Counted from the stretch's first letter, positions 8,882-18,708 are shown. The stretch: DNA of 40,108 bases from Gemmatimonadota bacterium (GCA_025361465.1 JANYAG010000045.1:1-40108); one strand, 5' to 3'. Made by a program: numbers and translations. The notes: generated by a model from the sequence alone, not told the origin.

Positions 8882-10407
8882 CTCGTCACGGGACCGCGGC
8901 GGTGGTGCATCCGGCCGAGGATCTGCTCGAGGTAGAGCGGATCACGCCATTGCTCACGGCCGATTGGCTGGCGCAACAAGCGCTGATGCCGCTACGCACT
9001 GATGGGAACTCGGTAACCGTCGGTATCTGGCGTGACGATGTCGATCCGAGCGCACTCGATGACCTCCGCCTGCTCTTCAATGCCGAGGTGGTCACCGAAC
9101 GGTACGACGAGGTCGAGCTCAGGGCGGCAATTCAGCGGGTGTACGCCGATGAAGCCGTGACCGCCGAAGGGTTGATCGCCGGACTGGCCGGCGAGGCCCA
9201 TGTCATCAGTACCGACGACATCCCGCTCGACGACTTGCTCCACCTGGCCAACGAAGCTCCGGTGGTGCGGCTGGTGAACCTCCTGTTGATCGAGGCGCTC
9301 GACTTGCGCGCCTCCGACGTCCACCTCGAGGGCTACCAGGACGGGCTGCGGGTGCGATACCGGATCGATGGCGTGCTGCAGAACGCGCCTTCACCGCCGC
9401 CACACCTGACGGCAGCGATCATCTCGCGCGTCAAGATCATGGCCGAGCTCGATATCGCCGAACGGCGGCTGCCACAGGATGGCCGGATCCGGTTGCGGCT
9501 GCAGAACCGGCAGGTGGACGTTCGCGTCTCGACCGTGCCGACACTGCGTGGCGAAAGTGTCGTGCTTCGCCTGCTCGACAAGGAACGCGGCAGGATTTCC
9601 TTGCTCGACCTCGGCATGGCGCCGGACACCCTCGAGCTGTTCAAGGAAGTCATCTCGCGGCCGCATGGCATCGTGCTCTCGACCGGACCGACCGGTTCCG
9701 GCAAGACGACTACCCTGTATGCTGCCGTGGAGATGGTGCGCACCGGCCGCGAGAAGATCCTCACCGTCGAAGATCCGGTCGAATACGAGTTGCCCGGCGT
9801 GCCGCAGGTGCCGGTGAATGAAAAGGTCGGCGTGTCGTTTGCCACGGTGCTGCGCGCGCTGTTGCGGCAGGACCCCGACATCATCCTGGTCGGCGAGATT
9901 CGTGATCCCGAGACGGCACAGATCGCCACCCAGGCCGCGCTGACCGGGCACCTGGTGCTGTCGACATTGCACACCAACGACGCGCCAACGGCGCTCACTC
10001 GCCTGCTCGACCTTGACGTCGCGGCGTATCTCGTCGCCAGCACCGTCGATGCCGTGCTCGCGCAGCGGTTGGTGCGCCGGATCTGTCCGCATTGTCGCCG
10101 CGAGACCACTCCCGACAAGATGGCGCAACGGCGACTCGACATCGCGGGACTGGGACTCCAGCGGGTATGGAAGGGAGCGGGCTGCGAGGCCTGCCGCCAG
10201 ACCGGCTATATCGGCCGGATCGGCATCTACGAACTGCTGGTGATGGACAACGATCTGCGGGTCGAAGTCCAGAACCGACGCGGGTCCGAAGAGCTGCGGC
10301 AGATGGCGATCGCCAAGGGAATGCGCTCCCTGCAGGACGATGGCCTCCGGTTAGTGCGCGAGGGCGTCACCTCACTCGATGAAGTGCTGCGAGTGGCGCG
10401 CGGCTAG
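8878..10407 (+). CDS. gspE: Type II secretion ATPase GspE
   Basis: Walker A GPTGSGKTTTLY, Walker B/His box ILVGEIRDPETAQIATQAALTGHLVLSTLHTNDA, tetracysteine CPHC...CEAC. Confidence 0.97.
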   Translation: MTRHGTAAVVHPAEDLLEVERITPLLTADWLAQQALMPLRTDGNSVTVGIWRDDVDPSALDDLRLLFNAEVVTERYDEVELRAAIQRVYADEAVTAEGLIAGLAGEAHVISTDDIPLDDLLHLANEAPVVRLVNLLLIEALDLRASDVHLEGYQDGLRVRYRIDGVLQNAPSPPPHLTAAIISRVKIMAELDIAERRLPQDGRIRLRLQNRQVDVRVSTVPTLRGESVVLRLLDKERGRISLLDLGMAPDTLELFKEVISRPHGIVLSTGPTGSGKTTTLYAAVEMVRTGREKILTVEDPVEYELPGVPQVPVNEKVGVSFATVLRALLRQDPDIILVGEIRDPETAQIATQAALTGHLVLSTLHTNDAPTALTRLLDLDVAAYLVASTVDAVLAQRLVRRICPHCRRETTPDKMAQRRLDIAGLGLQRVWKGAGCEACRQTGYIGRIGIYELLVMDNDLRVEVQNRRGSEELRQMAIAKGMRSLQDDGLRLVREGVTSLDEVLRVARG

Positions 10408-10416
10408 ATTCGGCCC

Positions 10417-12324
10417 ATGGCACTGCTGGGCTTGCAGGACGTGGGGATCACCTTCGGCGGGCCGCGACTCCTCGAACACGCTTCCCTGAGCATCGAACGC
10501 GGCGAACGCGTCTGCCTGCTCGGCCGCAACGGGGCCGGGAAGAGCACCGTGATGAAGCTGCTCGATGGCACCCTCCTCCCCGATAGCGGCGAGGTGGTGC
10601 GGCAGACCGGGTTGAGCGTCACGCGACTCGAGCAGGAAGTCCCCGGCGACGTGGACGGCAGCACTTTTGACGTGGTGGCCGCAGGGATCGGTCCCACCGG
10701 ACTGCTGCTGGCCCAGTACCACCAGGCCTCCCATCGGGTTGGGCACACCGGCGGCAGCGACGCGGCGCTGCGCGAACTCGACCGGCTCCATCATGCGCTC
10801 GACAGCGCCAATGCCTGGCAGATTCACAGCCGAGTCGAGACGGTCCTCTCCCACTTGCACCTCGATCCCGAAGCCGCCTTCTCCGAGGCCTCCGGCGGCC
10901 GCAAGCGCCAGATTCTCCTTGCCCGCGCGCTGGTGCGTGAGCCCGACGTCCTCCTGCTCGACGAGCCGACCAACCATCTCGATGTGGAAGCAGTCGAGTG
11001 GATGGAGGACTTCCTGATCGATCGCGGGACGACCCTGGTGTTCGTGACCCACGATCGCGCCTTTCTCCGCCGCGTGGCGACGCGCATCGCGGAACTCGAT
11101 CGCGGCCGGCTGGTGGACTGGGCGACGGACTACGACACCTACCTGACGCGCAAGGAGGGGGCGCTCGCCTCCGAGGCCCGCGGGTGGGCGGAGTTCGACA
11201 AGAAACTCGCCCGCGAGGAGGTCTGGATCCGGACCGGCATCCAGGCGCGGCGCACCCGCAACGAGGGTCGAGTGCGGGCACTCGAAGCCCTGCGGCTGGA
11301 ACGCGGCGCCCGTCGTGAGCGCGTCGGCACGGTCAAGCTCCAGGTGCAGGAAGCAGAACGCTCGGGGCGATTGGTGGTCGAGGCGAAGGAAGTGCACTTC
11401 GCGTACGGCGATCGTGTCCTGATCGAAAACCTCACGACCACGATCGCGCGCGGTGATCGAGTCGGCCTGATCGGGCCGAACGGCTCGGGCAAGACGACAC
11501 TGCTCCGTGTCCTGCTGGGCGAGCTCGTCCCGGATGCGGGTACGGTGCGGCAGGGGACCGGCCTCGAAGTGGCGTACTTCGATCAACTGCGCGAGAAGCT
11601 CAATCCCGACCAGACGGTGTTCGAGAGCATTGCCGATGGCGCCGAGTACGTCGAGATCGGCCCCAATCGGAAGCACGTGCTCGGGTACCTGCAGGATTTT
11701 CTCTTCACGCCCGACCGGGCGCGCACACCGATCAACGTCCTCTCGGGTGGCGAGCGAAACCGACTGCTCCTCGCCCGGCTGTTCACCAGGTCATTCAACG
11801 TCCTGGTGCTCGACGAACCGACCAACGATCTCGACATCGAGACACTCGATCTGCTCGAGGAACTGCTGCTGGCGTTCTCGGGGACACTGATCGTGGTCAG
11901 TCATGATCGCGCCTTCCTCGACAACGTGGTGACCAGTACGCTCGTGCTCGAAGGGAACGGCGTGATCGGTGAGTATGTCGGCGGATACAGTGATTGGGTG
12001 CGGCAGCGGCGGGCGGCGATCGCAGCACGTGCGAAGCCCGCGGCGCCGGCAAAATCGACGGCCAAGCCGCCAGCACCGGCTCCCGCCCAGAAGAAGCGCC
12101 GCCTCTCCATCAAGGAGACCAGTGAACTCGCCGCATTGCCGGATCGTGTGGACGCCATGGAGCGTGAGCGCGACCAGCTCTTCGCGTCCTTGGCCGATCC
12201 GGCGCTGCTGCGTGATGCCGCCGCACTCGCCAAGGTGCGGGCTCGGCTCGCCGCCCTCGAAACGGAGCTGCGCACCGCGATGGCACGGTGGGAGGCGCTG
12301 GAACTGATTGCGTCAGGGAAATGA
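10417..12324 (+). CDS. uup: ABC-F family ATPase, Uup-like
   Basis: Two ABC domains (GRNGAGKST/LLLDEPTNHLD; GPNGSGKTT/SGGERNRLLLARLF/LVLDEPTNDLD) plus C-terminal coiled coil. Confidence 0.93.
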   Translation: MALLGLQDVGITFGGPRLLEHASLSIERGERVCLLGRNGAGKSTVMKLLDGTLLPDSGEVVRQTGLSVTRLEQEVPGDVDGSTFDVVAAGIGPTGLLLAQYHQASHRVGHTGGSDAALRELDRLHHALDSANAWQIHSRVETVLSHLHLDPEAAFSEASGGRKRQILLARALVREPDVLLLDEPTNHLDVEAVEWMEDFLIDRGTTLVFVTHDRAFLRRVATRIAELDRGRLVDWATDYDTYLTRKEGALASEARGWAEFDKKLAREEVWIRTGIQARRTRNEGRVRALEALRLERGARRERVGTVKLQVQEAERSGRLVVEAKEVHFAYGDRVLIENLTTTIARGDRVGLIGPNGSGKTTLLRVLLGELVPDAGTVRQGTGLEVAYFDQLREKLNPDQTVFESIADGAEYVEIGPNRKHVLGYLQDFLFTPDRARTPINVLSGGERNRLLLARLFTRSFNVLVLDEPTNDLDIETLDLLEELLLAFSGTLIVVSHDRAFLDNVVTSTLVLEGNGVIGEYVGGYSDWVRQRRAAIAARAKPAAPAKSTAKPPAPAPAQKKRRLSIKETSELAALPDRVDAMERERDQLFASLADPALLRDAAALAKVRARLAALETELRTAMARWEALELIASGK

Positions 12325-12333
12325 CCCGCGAAC

Positions 12334-12921
12334 TCAGACGGTCGCGACCACCTGTCCCGCCTGGTAGACCTTCACGCCGCTGTTGACGGTGTTCATCAAC
12401 AGGATCGTGTCGGGGCGGCCATAGCACCGCATGACGTCGAGCATCATCGCTTCTTCGCCGCCCCATGGGAAGGTGAAGACCACGTCGAAATCCTCGAGCG
12501 GGTGCCCGATTTGGAGATACCCCGACGGGCCGCTCCCAATGGTCCCGATCCGGCCATCGCCGTCGCTGGGGTGGAACTGGTAGCCCGCTGGCAGGAAGCT
12601 CCCCGAGGCGAATTGCGCACCGGAGTCGAATTTGGCGGCGAGGGCCCGCGCGGTGGTGACCAGGTCGGGGTCGAGTTCGATCCCGTACGCATCGAAGCCG
12701 AGGAAATCGGCCATGATGGTGATCACGCCGGTCGCCGATCCCCACTCGAGGAACTTGCGACCCGGCCCGCGATGTGGCAGCAAGGCCTCGAGGACAGCTT
12801 CATAGTCGGCCGCGACGAAGGGGTGGAACTCGTGCTGGCGGACCTCGAGCGCGAAGCGATCCCAGACCTCCCAGCCCTCATCACAGAGGGCCTTCATCCG
12901 CGCGGTGAGGGCCTCATCCAT
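12334..12921 (-). CDS. SAM-dependent methyltransferase-like protein
   Basis: KFLEWGSATGVITIMADFLGFDAYGIELDPDLVTTARALA resembles class I MTase motifs; start MDEALTARM chosen over the long ORF start at 13269. Confidence 0.7.
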   Translation of the reverse strand: MDEALTARMKALCDEGWEVWDRFALEVRQHEFHPFVAADYEAVLEALLPHRGPGRKFLEWGSATGVITIMADFLGFDAYGIELDPDLVTTARALAAKFDSGAQFASGSFLPAGYQFHPSDGDGRIGTIGSGPSGYLQIGHPLEDFDVVFTFPWGGEEAMMLDVMRCYGRPDTILLMNTVNSGVKVYQAGQVVATV

Positions 12922-13090
12922 GCTCGCCCGGCTCGCCTTCTTCCTCATGGTCCGGGCTGCCGTCAGACGGCTCCTCGGGGAGGCCCTGCAGCGCCCGCAG
13001 CCGCTTCTTCTCGGCCTTTTCCTCGCGCTTTTGCTGCTTCTTGATGTCCTTCTGGCGCTTCTCGAATCCAAAGTTCGGCTTTCTTGCCAC
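12914..13090 (-). CDS. Small conserved-looking charged protein, 58 aa
   Basis: Hand-translated: MARKPNFGFEKRQKDIKKQQKREEKAEKKRLRALQGLPEEPSDGSPDHEEEGEPGEHG*; GTG start; stop overlaps the methyltransferase start (ATGGATGA); below the size cut-off of the ORF track. Confidence 0.7.
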   Translation of the reverse strand: MARKPNFGFEKRQKDIKKQQKREEKAEKKRLRALQGLPEEPSDGSPDHEEEGEPGEHG

Positions 13091-13295
13091 TCAGTCGCCT
13101 CCCCTGCGTAGGAACGTGGATCGCACGTCGTGACGTGCCCTGATCCTCGCAAGGTAACGGGATGCGGCTCTGGTTCGGGATGTCGGTCGCCCTGAGGGGT
13201 GCCTCGCATACCCGGCTTGCGGATAGATTGCAGCGCTCTCAACCGCCGCGATCCTGCGGCGGTCTTCAAGACGGTCCGAGCACCACCCCAGGAGC

Positions 13296-14447
13296 ATGCC
13301 CGCGATGGATTTTCGCCTGACCCACGAGCAGGAACAGATCAAGCAGATGGTGCGCGACTTTGCCGACGCCGAGGTCAAGCCGCATGTGATGGAGTGGGAC
13401 GAAGCCCAGCAGTTTCCCGTCGATGCGGTCCGGCAGCTGGGTGAGCTGGGAATGCTCGGCGCCATCTTCCCAGAAAAGTACGGCGGGGCCGGGCTCTCCT
13501 ATGTCGACTACGTGAATATCCTGGAAGAACTGGCGGCGGTGGAGTCAGGGTTGGCACTGGTCGTCGCCGCACACAACTCACTCTGCAGCGGGCATATCTA
13601 CATCGCTGGCAGCGAGGAACAGAAGCAGCGCTTCCTGCCGAAACTCACGAGCGGCGCCTGGCTCGGGTGCTGGGGACTGACCGAACCGGGATCGGGCAGC
13701 GACGCATCGGGCCTGCTTACCACGGCGGTCAAGGACGGCGACAGCTGGGTGCTCAACGGTACCAAGAACTTCATCACCAACGCCAGTTATGCGCAGGTGG
13801 CGGTGGTGCTGGCGATGACGGACCGTGCCGACAAGAAGCATGGCATAACGGCCTTTGTCATTGAGATGAACACTCCCGGCATCAGGTCCGGCAAGAAGGA
13901 GAACAAGCTCGGCATGCGGAGCTCGGACACCGCCGAATTGATTCTCGAGAATTGCCGGGTGCCGGACGCGAACGTGCTGGGCAAGGTCGGCTACGGCTTC
14001 AACGACGCGATGAAGGTGCTCGACGGCGGCCGGATCTCCATCGCGGCGCTGTCGCTCGGCGTGGCCCGTGGCGCCTACGATGCGGCCCGCAACTATGCCA
14101 AGGAGCGGGTGGCGTTCGGCCAGCCGATCGGCTCGTTCCAGGCGATCCAGTTCATGCTGGCCGACATGGCGACCGAGATCGAGGCGGCCCGGCTGCTCTG
14201 CTACCGTGCCGCGACCGCCAAGGACGCCGGAGACAAGACCACCACCTGGTCGGCGATGGCCAAGCTCTATGCGTCGGAAGTGGCCGTGCGCGCGACCGAA
14301 CGTGGCGTGCAGATCTTCGGCGGATACGGCTACATCAAGGAGTACCCGGCCGAGAAGTTCTATCGCGACGTGAAGCTGTGCACCATCGGTGAGGGTACCA
14401 GCGAGATCCAGCGGATGGTGATCGCGAGGGCGTTATTGGCGATGTAA
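13296..14447 (+). CDS. Acyl-CoA dehydrogenase
   Basis: Acyl-CoA DH signatures: GCWGLTEPGSGSDASG, KNFITNA, QIFGGYGYIKEYPAEKFYRDVKLCTIGEGTSEIQRMVIAR. Confidence 0.96.
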   Translation: MPAMDFRLTHEQEQIKQMVRDFADAEVKPHVMEWDEAQQFPVDAVRQLGELGMLGAIFPEKYGGAGLSYVDYVNILEELAAVESGLALVVAAHNSLCSGHIYIAGSEEQKQRFLPKLTSGAWLGCWGLTEPGSGSDASGLLTTAVKDGDSWVLNGTKNFITNASYAQVAVVLAMTDRADKKHGITAFVIEMNTPGIRSGKKENKLGMRSSDTAELILENCRVPDANVLGKVGYGFNDAMKVLDGGRISIAALSLGVARGAYDAARNYAKERVAFGQPIGSFQAIQFMLADMATEIEAARLLCYRAATAKDAGDKTTTWSAMAKLYASEVAVRATERGVQIFGGYGYIKEYPAEKFYRDVKLCTIGEGTSEIQRMVIARALLAM

Positions 14448-14451
14448 GCTC

Positions 14452-14479
14452 CGAGAAGCGAGAGGCAAGAAACGAGGGA
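14452..14479. repeat. Heptanucleotide repeat array
   Basis: CGAGAAG CGAGAGG CAAGAAA CGAGGGA in the acyl-CoA dehydrogenase / M28 intergenic gap. Confidence 0.55.
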
Positions 14480-14490
14480 GGAGGTGTTCC

Positions 14491-15753
14491 GTGCGCACAG
14501 TCCTGTGGACCACAGCAGCATCGATGCTGGTCGCGGCAGCCACCCTCGGCGCGCAGACCCCTGCGGACGATCCCGCGAAGGTGCTCGTCGGCCGGCTGGC
14601 GCTCGAAAGCTACAAGGGCACCATCAAGGGGCTGACGCAGTTTGGTGACCGGCGCCAGGGCACCGATCGCAATCGCGCCGCCGTGGACTGGATCGAGGCG
14701 CAGCTCAAGAGCTATGGCTGCAGCAACACCGAGCGCGTCACCTACCAGTACGCCGGACGCCAGCTGCGGAACGACTCGACCAATCGGGTCGACTCGATTG
14801 CCCGCGCGGCCGCCGGCGCCACCCAGCCCCCGGCAGCAGGTGCGGGTGGTCGCGGGGGCGCAGGCGGCGGCGGTCGAGGTGCCGCACCGCGCGTGCAGAA
14901 TCCGGTCAAGGGGTTCACCGCGCGCAGCGGGGTCAACACCAACCCGATGCTGCAGCCCGACACGGTGATCCGCGCGCTCGATGCCCAGTGGGACACGCCG
15001 GGTGAGCGACAGGAAGTCTTTTGCACCAAGATCGGCACCACGCACCCCGAAGAGATGTACATCCTGGGCGGTCACATGGACGGCATCGGCTATGGGTCCG
15101 CGGCCAACGATGATGGTTCCGGCACCGCGTTGGTCATGGAGCTCGCGCGGATCCTCAGCGCGCCTGATGTCCAGACCGAGCGCTCGATCCGCTTCGTGCT
15201 GTGGAACAACGAGGAGACCGGACTGAATGGCGCCCGGGCCTACATCGACCAGCGCGCTGTGCTGCAGGGGAAGGAAGATCCGGCCGGGTCAGGCAAGTAC
15301 CCGGAACCGAAGTGGCTCGCCATGATCCAGCACGACATGATGCTATGGGACCACGGGATGCCGGGACCTGATGGCAAGGTGAATCCGGAGCAGCGGCGCG
15401 AGGCCGATGTGAATGTCGAGTTTGCCGGAACGTCGAAGCTCGCCGCCGAATCGCAGAAGCTCGCCTGGTTCTTCCGGACCATGAACGACCGCTATGCCAC
15501 GGATTACCCGGTGGCGGTCGGCGACCGGATGAGCAACACCGACTCCGATGCCTTCAGGGACCTGGTGACGTCGATCTCCTTGCGCGAGAACGAGCGCCTG
15601 TCGCAGACCGGCACCGGCTGGAGCCCGACCTGGCACCAGCCGGCCGATGTCTTTGCGACCTTCTCCGACAAGGACTTCCGGCTGGGCCTCAACGCGGCGC
15701 AGACCACGCTCGCGGCGATTGCACTGTTGACCGGGGCGACGATCAAGCCGTAA
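14491..15753 (+). CDS. Secreted M28 family zinc metallopeptidase
   Basis: Signal peptide ending LGAQTPAD; M28 motifs LGGHMDGIGYGSAANDDGSGTALVMELARI and WNNEETGLNGARAY. Confidence 0.9.
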   Translation: MRTVLWTTAASMLVAAATLGAQTPADDPAKVLVGRLALESYKGTIKGLTQFGDRRQGTDRNRAAVDWIEAQLKSYGCSNTERVTYQYAGRQLRNDSTNRVDSIARAAAGATQPPAAGAGGRGGAGGGGRGAAPRVQNPVKGFTARSGVNTNPMLQPDTVIRALDAQWDTPGERQEVFCTKIGTTHPEEMYILGGHMDGIGYGSAANDDGSGTALVMELARILSAPDVQTERSIRFVLWNNEETGLNGARAYIDQRAVLQGKEDPAGSGKYPEPKWLAMIQHDMMLWDHGMPGPDGKVNPEQRREADVNVEFAGTSKLAAESQKLAWFFRTMNDRYATDYPVAVGDRMSNTDSDAFRDLVTSISLRENERLSQTGTGWSPTWHQPADVFATFSDKDFRLGLNAAQTTLAAIALLTGATIKP

Positions 15754-15770
15754 GCCCCGTCGCTCGTTCC

Positions 15771-17201
15771 CTAGCGGCTCGGTCCCTTCCGGTATGGCCC
15801 GCGCGAATTGCGGGCCCGCGGCTGACTCGGTCGCTGGGCGGAGGCGCCGCCCTGCTGCCGCTCTTCCCTCGCCTTTGCCTTGGCTCGACCACCCGCCCGT
15901 TCGGCGCGCATCTTCGCGAGGCGCTCGGCGAGCGGCACTTCAAGCTTGCCCTCAGCCTTGGCGGAGTAGTCGAAGTCGGGAATGACCACCCGAGGCAACC
16001 GCTTGCCTACCGCGCGCTCGATGCGACGCAGATCCTCTTCTTCCGCCGGCGCCACGAACGTGAACGCATCGCCGGTCGCTTCGGCCCGCGCGGTGCGCCC
16101 AACGCGGTGGATGTAATCGTCGGGCACCACCGGGACATCGAAGTTGACGACGTGCCCGAGTTCCGAGATGTCGATGCCGCGGGCAACGATGTCGGTCGCG
16201 ACCAGCACGCGCAACTTGCCGCTCTTGAAGCCGGCGAGCGCCGCGGTGCGCTGTCCCTGCGAACGGTTGCCGTGGATCCGGTCGGCTTCGACACCGGCCT
16301 TGACCAGGAACTTGGTCAGCCGGTCGGCGCGGTGCTTGGTGCGCGTGAACACCAGCGCCTCATCCATCTCGCCGCGCTGCAGCAACGTCAGCAGCAGCGC
16401 CGACTTGAGATCCTGAGGCACCGGATAGAGTGCCTGCGTGATCCCGATCGCCGGCGCCGAGGTCCGCTGCAGGTTCACCGTCACCGGGTGCTGCAGCATC
16501 TCGCGGGTGAGCGTGGCGATCGGTGGCGGCATCGTGGCCGAGAAGAACAAGGTCTGCCGCTTGACGGGCAGATGCTTCAGGACGCGGCGGATGTCGGGAA
16601 GGAATCCCATGTCGAGCATCCGGTCGGCTTCGTCAAGGACCAGGAACTCGATGCCGGGGAGCTTGGCGTACGGTGACCGGAAGTGGTCGAGCAACCGCCC
16701 CGGGGTGGCCACCAGGATGTCGACCCCGCTCCGGAAGGCGTGCTCCTGGGGTCCCATCCCGACGCCACCATAGATTGCGGCAGCGGTGACGGGGGTGTGC
16801 ACGGCCATCGCGTTGCAATCCTCGAGGATCTGCGCGGCCAGTTCCCGGGTCGGCGTCAGGATCAGCGTCCGGGTGGTGCGACGCGGCTTGTCGATCAGGT
16901 GATGCAGGATCGGCAACAGGAAGGCGGCGGTCTTGCCGCTGCCCGTCATGGCACAGGCGAGGATGTCCCGGCCGGCCAGGGCGCTCGGAATCGCCTCAGC
17001 CTGGATCGGGGTTGGACGGGTGAAACCGAGCTCTTTGAGGCCTTTGAGCAGGGAAGGGTGGAGCTTGAGCGATGAAAACGGCAGGGGTCGATCCTTGATG
17101 GGGTGGTACCACAGGGACTTCTGTCTCGGGGGAAAGTGGCGGATTGGACCGGGAAACGTGAGGGGTGAGACACATCCGGGCAGCTTGAGGGCCTGCAACA
17201 C
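15771..17201 (-). CDS. DEAD-box RNA helicase (RhlE-like); N-terminal start uncertain
   Basis: Q motif [71 protein letters not shown]. Confidence 0.95.
   Translation of the reverse strand: MLQALKLPGCVSPLTFPGPIRHFPPRQKSLWYHPIKDRPLPFSSLKLHPSLLKGLKELGFTRPTPIQAEAIPSALAGRDILACAMTGSGKTAAFLLPILHHLIDKPRRTTRTLILTPTRELAAQILEDCNAMAVHTPVTAAAIYGGVGMGPQEHAFRSGVDILVATPGRLLDHFRSPYAKLPGIEFLVLDEADRMLDMGFLPDIRRVLKHLPVKRQTLFFSATMPPPIATLTREMLQHPVTVNLQRTSAPAIGITQALYPVPQDLKSALLLTLLQRGEMDEALVFTRTKHRADRLTKFLVKAGVEADRIHGNRSQGQRTAALAGFKSGKLRVLVATDIVARGIDISELGHVVNFDVPVVPDDYIHRVGRTARAEATGDAFTFVAPAEEEDLRRIERAVGKRLPRVVIPDFDYSAKAEGKLEVPLAERLAKMRAERAGGRAKAKAREERQQGGASAQRPSQPRARNSRGPYRKGPSR
17129..17170. repeat. Degenerate heptanucleotide repeat array
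   Basis: GGGGAAA GTGGCGG ATTGGAC CGGGAAA CGTGAGG GGTGAGA in 7-bp register. Confidence 0.4.
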
Positions 17202-17218
17202 CGCAGGGAGAACGTGAC

Positions 17219-17343
17219 GTGAGAATCTGGATCGATGCCGACGCTACCCCGCGCGAGGTGAAGGAGATCGTCTTCCGGGCCGCCAAGCGGCTCGGGTCGT
17301 GGCGCTCGACCGGGCCCTGACCCGACTGTTGCGCAGGAGATGA
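17219..17343 (+). pseudogene. Internally deleted remnant of a UPF0178 (YaiI/YqxD) family gene
   Basis: GTG start at 17219 gives [26 protein letters not shown], matching the UPF0178 N-terminus; the frame stops at 17320. A shifted frame from 17296 ([15 protein letters not shown], stop 17343) resembles a family C-terminus. Confidence 0.72.
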
Positions 17344-17455
17344 CCTCGATTCCCTCCACCGACCCAATACCCCTAGCCGAAGTCGGAATTCAGGAGTAAT
17401 GATTGTGGCTGTACGGTAGGCACCCCCCGGACCCTTTCACCTGTTGGAGTCCATC

Positions 17456-18016
17456 ATGATTGGCCTGACCGCCTTGTGGCAACCCATCCTGCTGTCCGCT
17501 GTCATCGTCTTCATCGTGAGCTCGCTGGTCCACACGGTATTGCCCTGGCACAAGGGCGACTATCCCAAGTTGCCGAACGAGGACAAGGTCCGTGATGCCT
17601 TGCGTCCCCTGGCGATTCCTCCCGGCGATTATGGCGTCCCGCGGTGTTCGAGCATGCAGGAAATGAAGTCGCCGGAGTTCGTCGAGAAGATGACCCAGGG
17701 TCCCGTGATGTTCATGACGGTGATGCGGAATGAGCCGATGACGATGACCAAGAGTCTCGTGGGCTGGTTCGTCTATCTGGTCGTGATCGGCTACATCGTG
17801 GGATATGCCGCTGGTCTGGCCCTGCCTGAGGGTTCGGGATACCGCGGCGTCTTCCGGGTGGTCAGCGTGGCCGCATTCAGCTGCTACGCGCTCGCCCTGC
17901 CGCAGATGTCGATCTGGTATTATCGCGGCTGGAGGCTCACGCTTATTTCGATGTTCGACAGCCTGATCTACGCCTTGCTCACCGCCGGGACCTTCGGCTG
18001 GTTGTGGCCGCGGTAG
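17456..18016 (+). CDS. Conserved hypothetical membrane protein
   Basis: [45 protein letters not shown]...; several hydrophobic helices; clean start and stop. Confidence 0.8.
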   Translation: MIGLTALWQPILLSAVIVFIVSSLVHTVLPWHKGDYPKLPNEDKVRDALRPLAIPPGDYGVPRCSSMQEMKSPEFVEKMTQGPVMFMTVMRNEPMTMTKSLVGWFVYLVVIGYIVGYAAGLALPEGSGYRGVFRVVSVAAFSCYALALPQMSIWYYRGWRLTLISMFDSLIYALLTAGTFGWLWPR

Positions 18017-18606
18017 CGAAACGGAGGACTGCACGGCTGACGTTCGGGATCGCTGAACTCAGTGATGCGGCCGCCATTGCCGTCGTGCGTAATCGGGCGG
18101 CCGAGCAACTGACGATCAATTTCGGTGGTGGTCACTGGTCGTCGATCTGTACCAGGCAAGCGGTGGCGCAGGGGATCCGGTCTTCACGAGTGCTCGTCGC
18201 TCGGCGGGGCCGGACCCTTGTCGCCACCTTGCGCTTGATGACCCGGAAGCCGTGGGCCATCGGCCGGAAGCACTTCGCCCCGAGCACGCACCCGATCTAT
18301 CTGGTGGACATGGCAGTCGATCCAGCGTGTCAACGAGAGGGGGTCGGACGGGCGCTGATCGAGGAAGCAACGCGGGTTGCCAAGGGGTGGCTGGGCGACG
18401 CCCTTCGCCTGGACGCCTATGACGCACCAGCCGGCGCCGGGACGTTCTACCGGAAGTGTGGTTTCCGCGAGGTCGGTCGGGCGACCTACCGCGCGACACC
18501 CCTGATATACTTCGAGTTCCTGTTGGAGAACCCGGAGCGGCAGGATGTGGTTCCGCCGATCACTGCTCGTCGTCCTTCCCGTCGCCGGAGCCCTGGCGTC
18601 CTGTAA
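18004..18606 (+). CDS. GNAT family N-acetyltransferase (TTG or nearby start)
   Basis: [25 protein letters not shown]...[27 protein letters not shown] matches the GNAT acetyl-CoA loop and C-terminal strand pattern. Confidence 0.85.
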   Translation: MAAVAKRRTARLTFGIAELSDAAAIAVVRNRAAEQLTINFGGGHWSSICTRQAVAQGIRSSRVLVARRGRTLVATLRLMTRKPWAIGRKHFAPSTHPIYLVDMAVDPACQREGVGRALIEEATRVAKGWLGDALRLDAYDAPAGAGTFYRKCGFREVGRATYRATPLIYFEFLLENPERQDVVPPITARRPSRRRSPGVL

Positions 18607-18708
18607 CGCCGACCTCGGCGGTACGATCTGCACGACGTCGTTGTGGCGGCCCTTCGGGGAAGTTCAACCACGCGTGTCCTTCGCTTCCCTCAGGGCGACT
18701 CCATGCGG

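Noticed and set aside
17399-17419. Possible 6-aa leader peptide MIVAVR after AGGAG
   Set aside because: Shine-Dalgarno spacing is only 2 nt and there is no attenuator-like structure or regulatory codon run.
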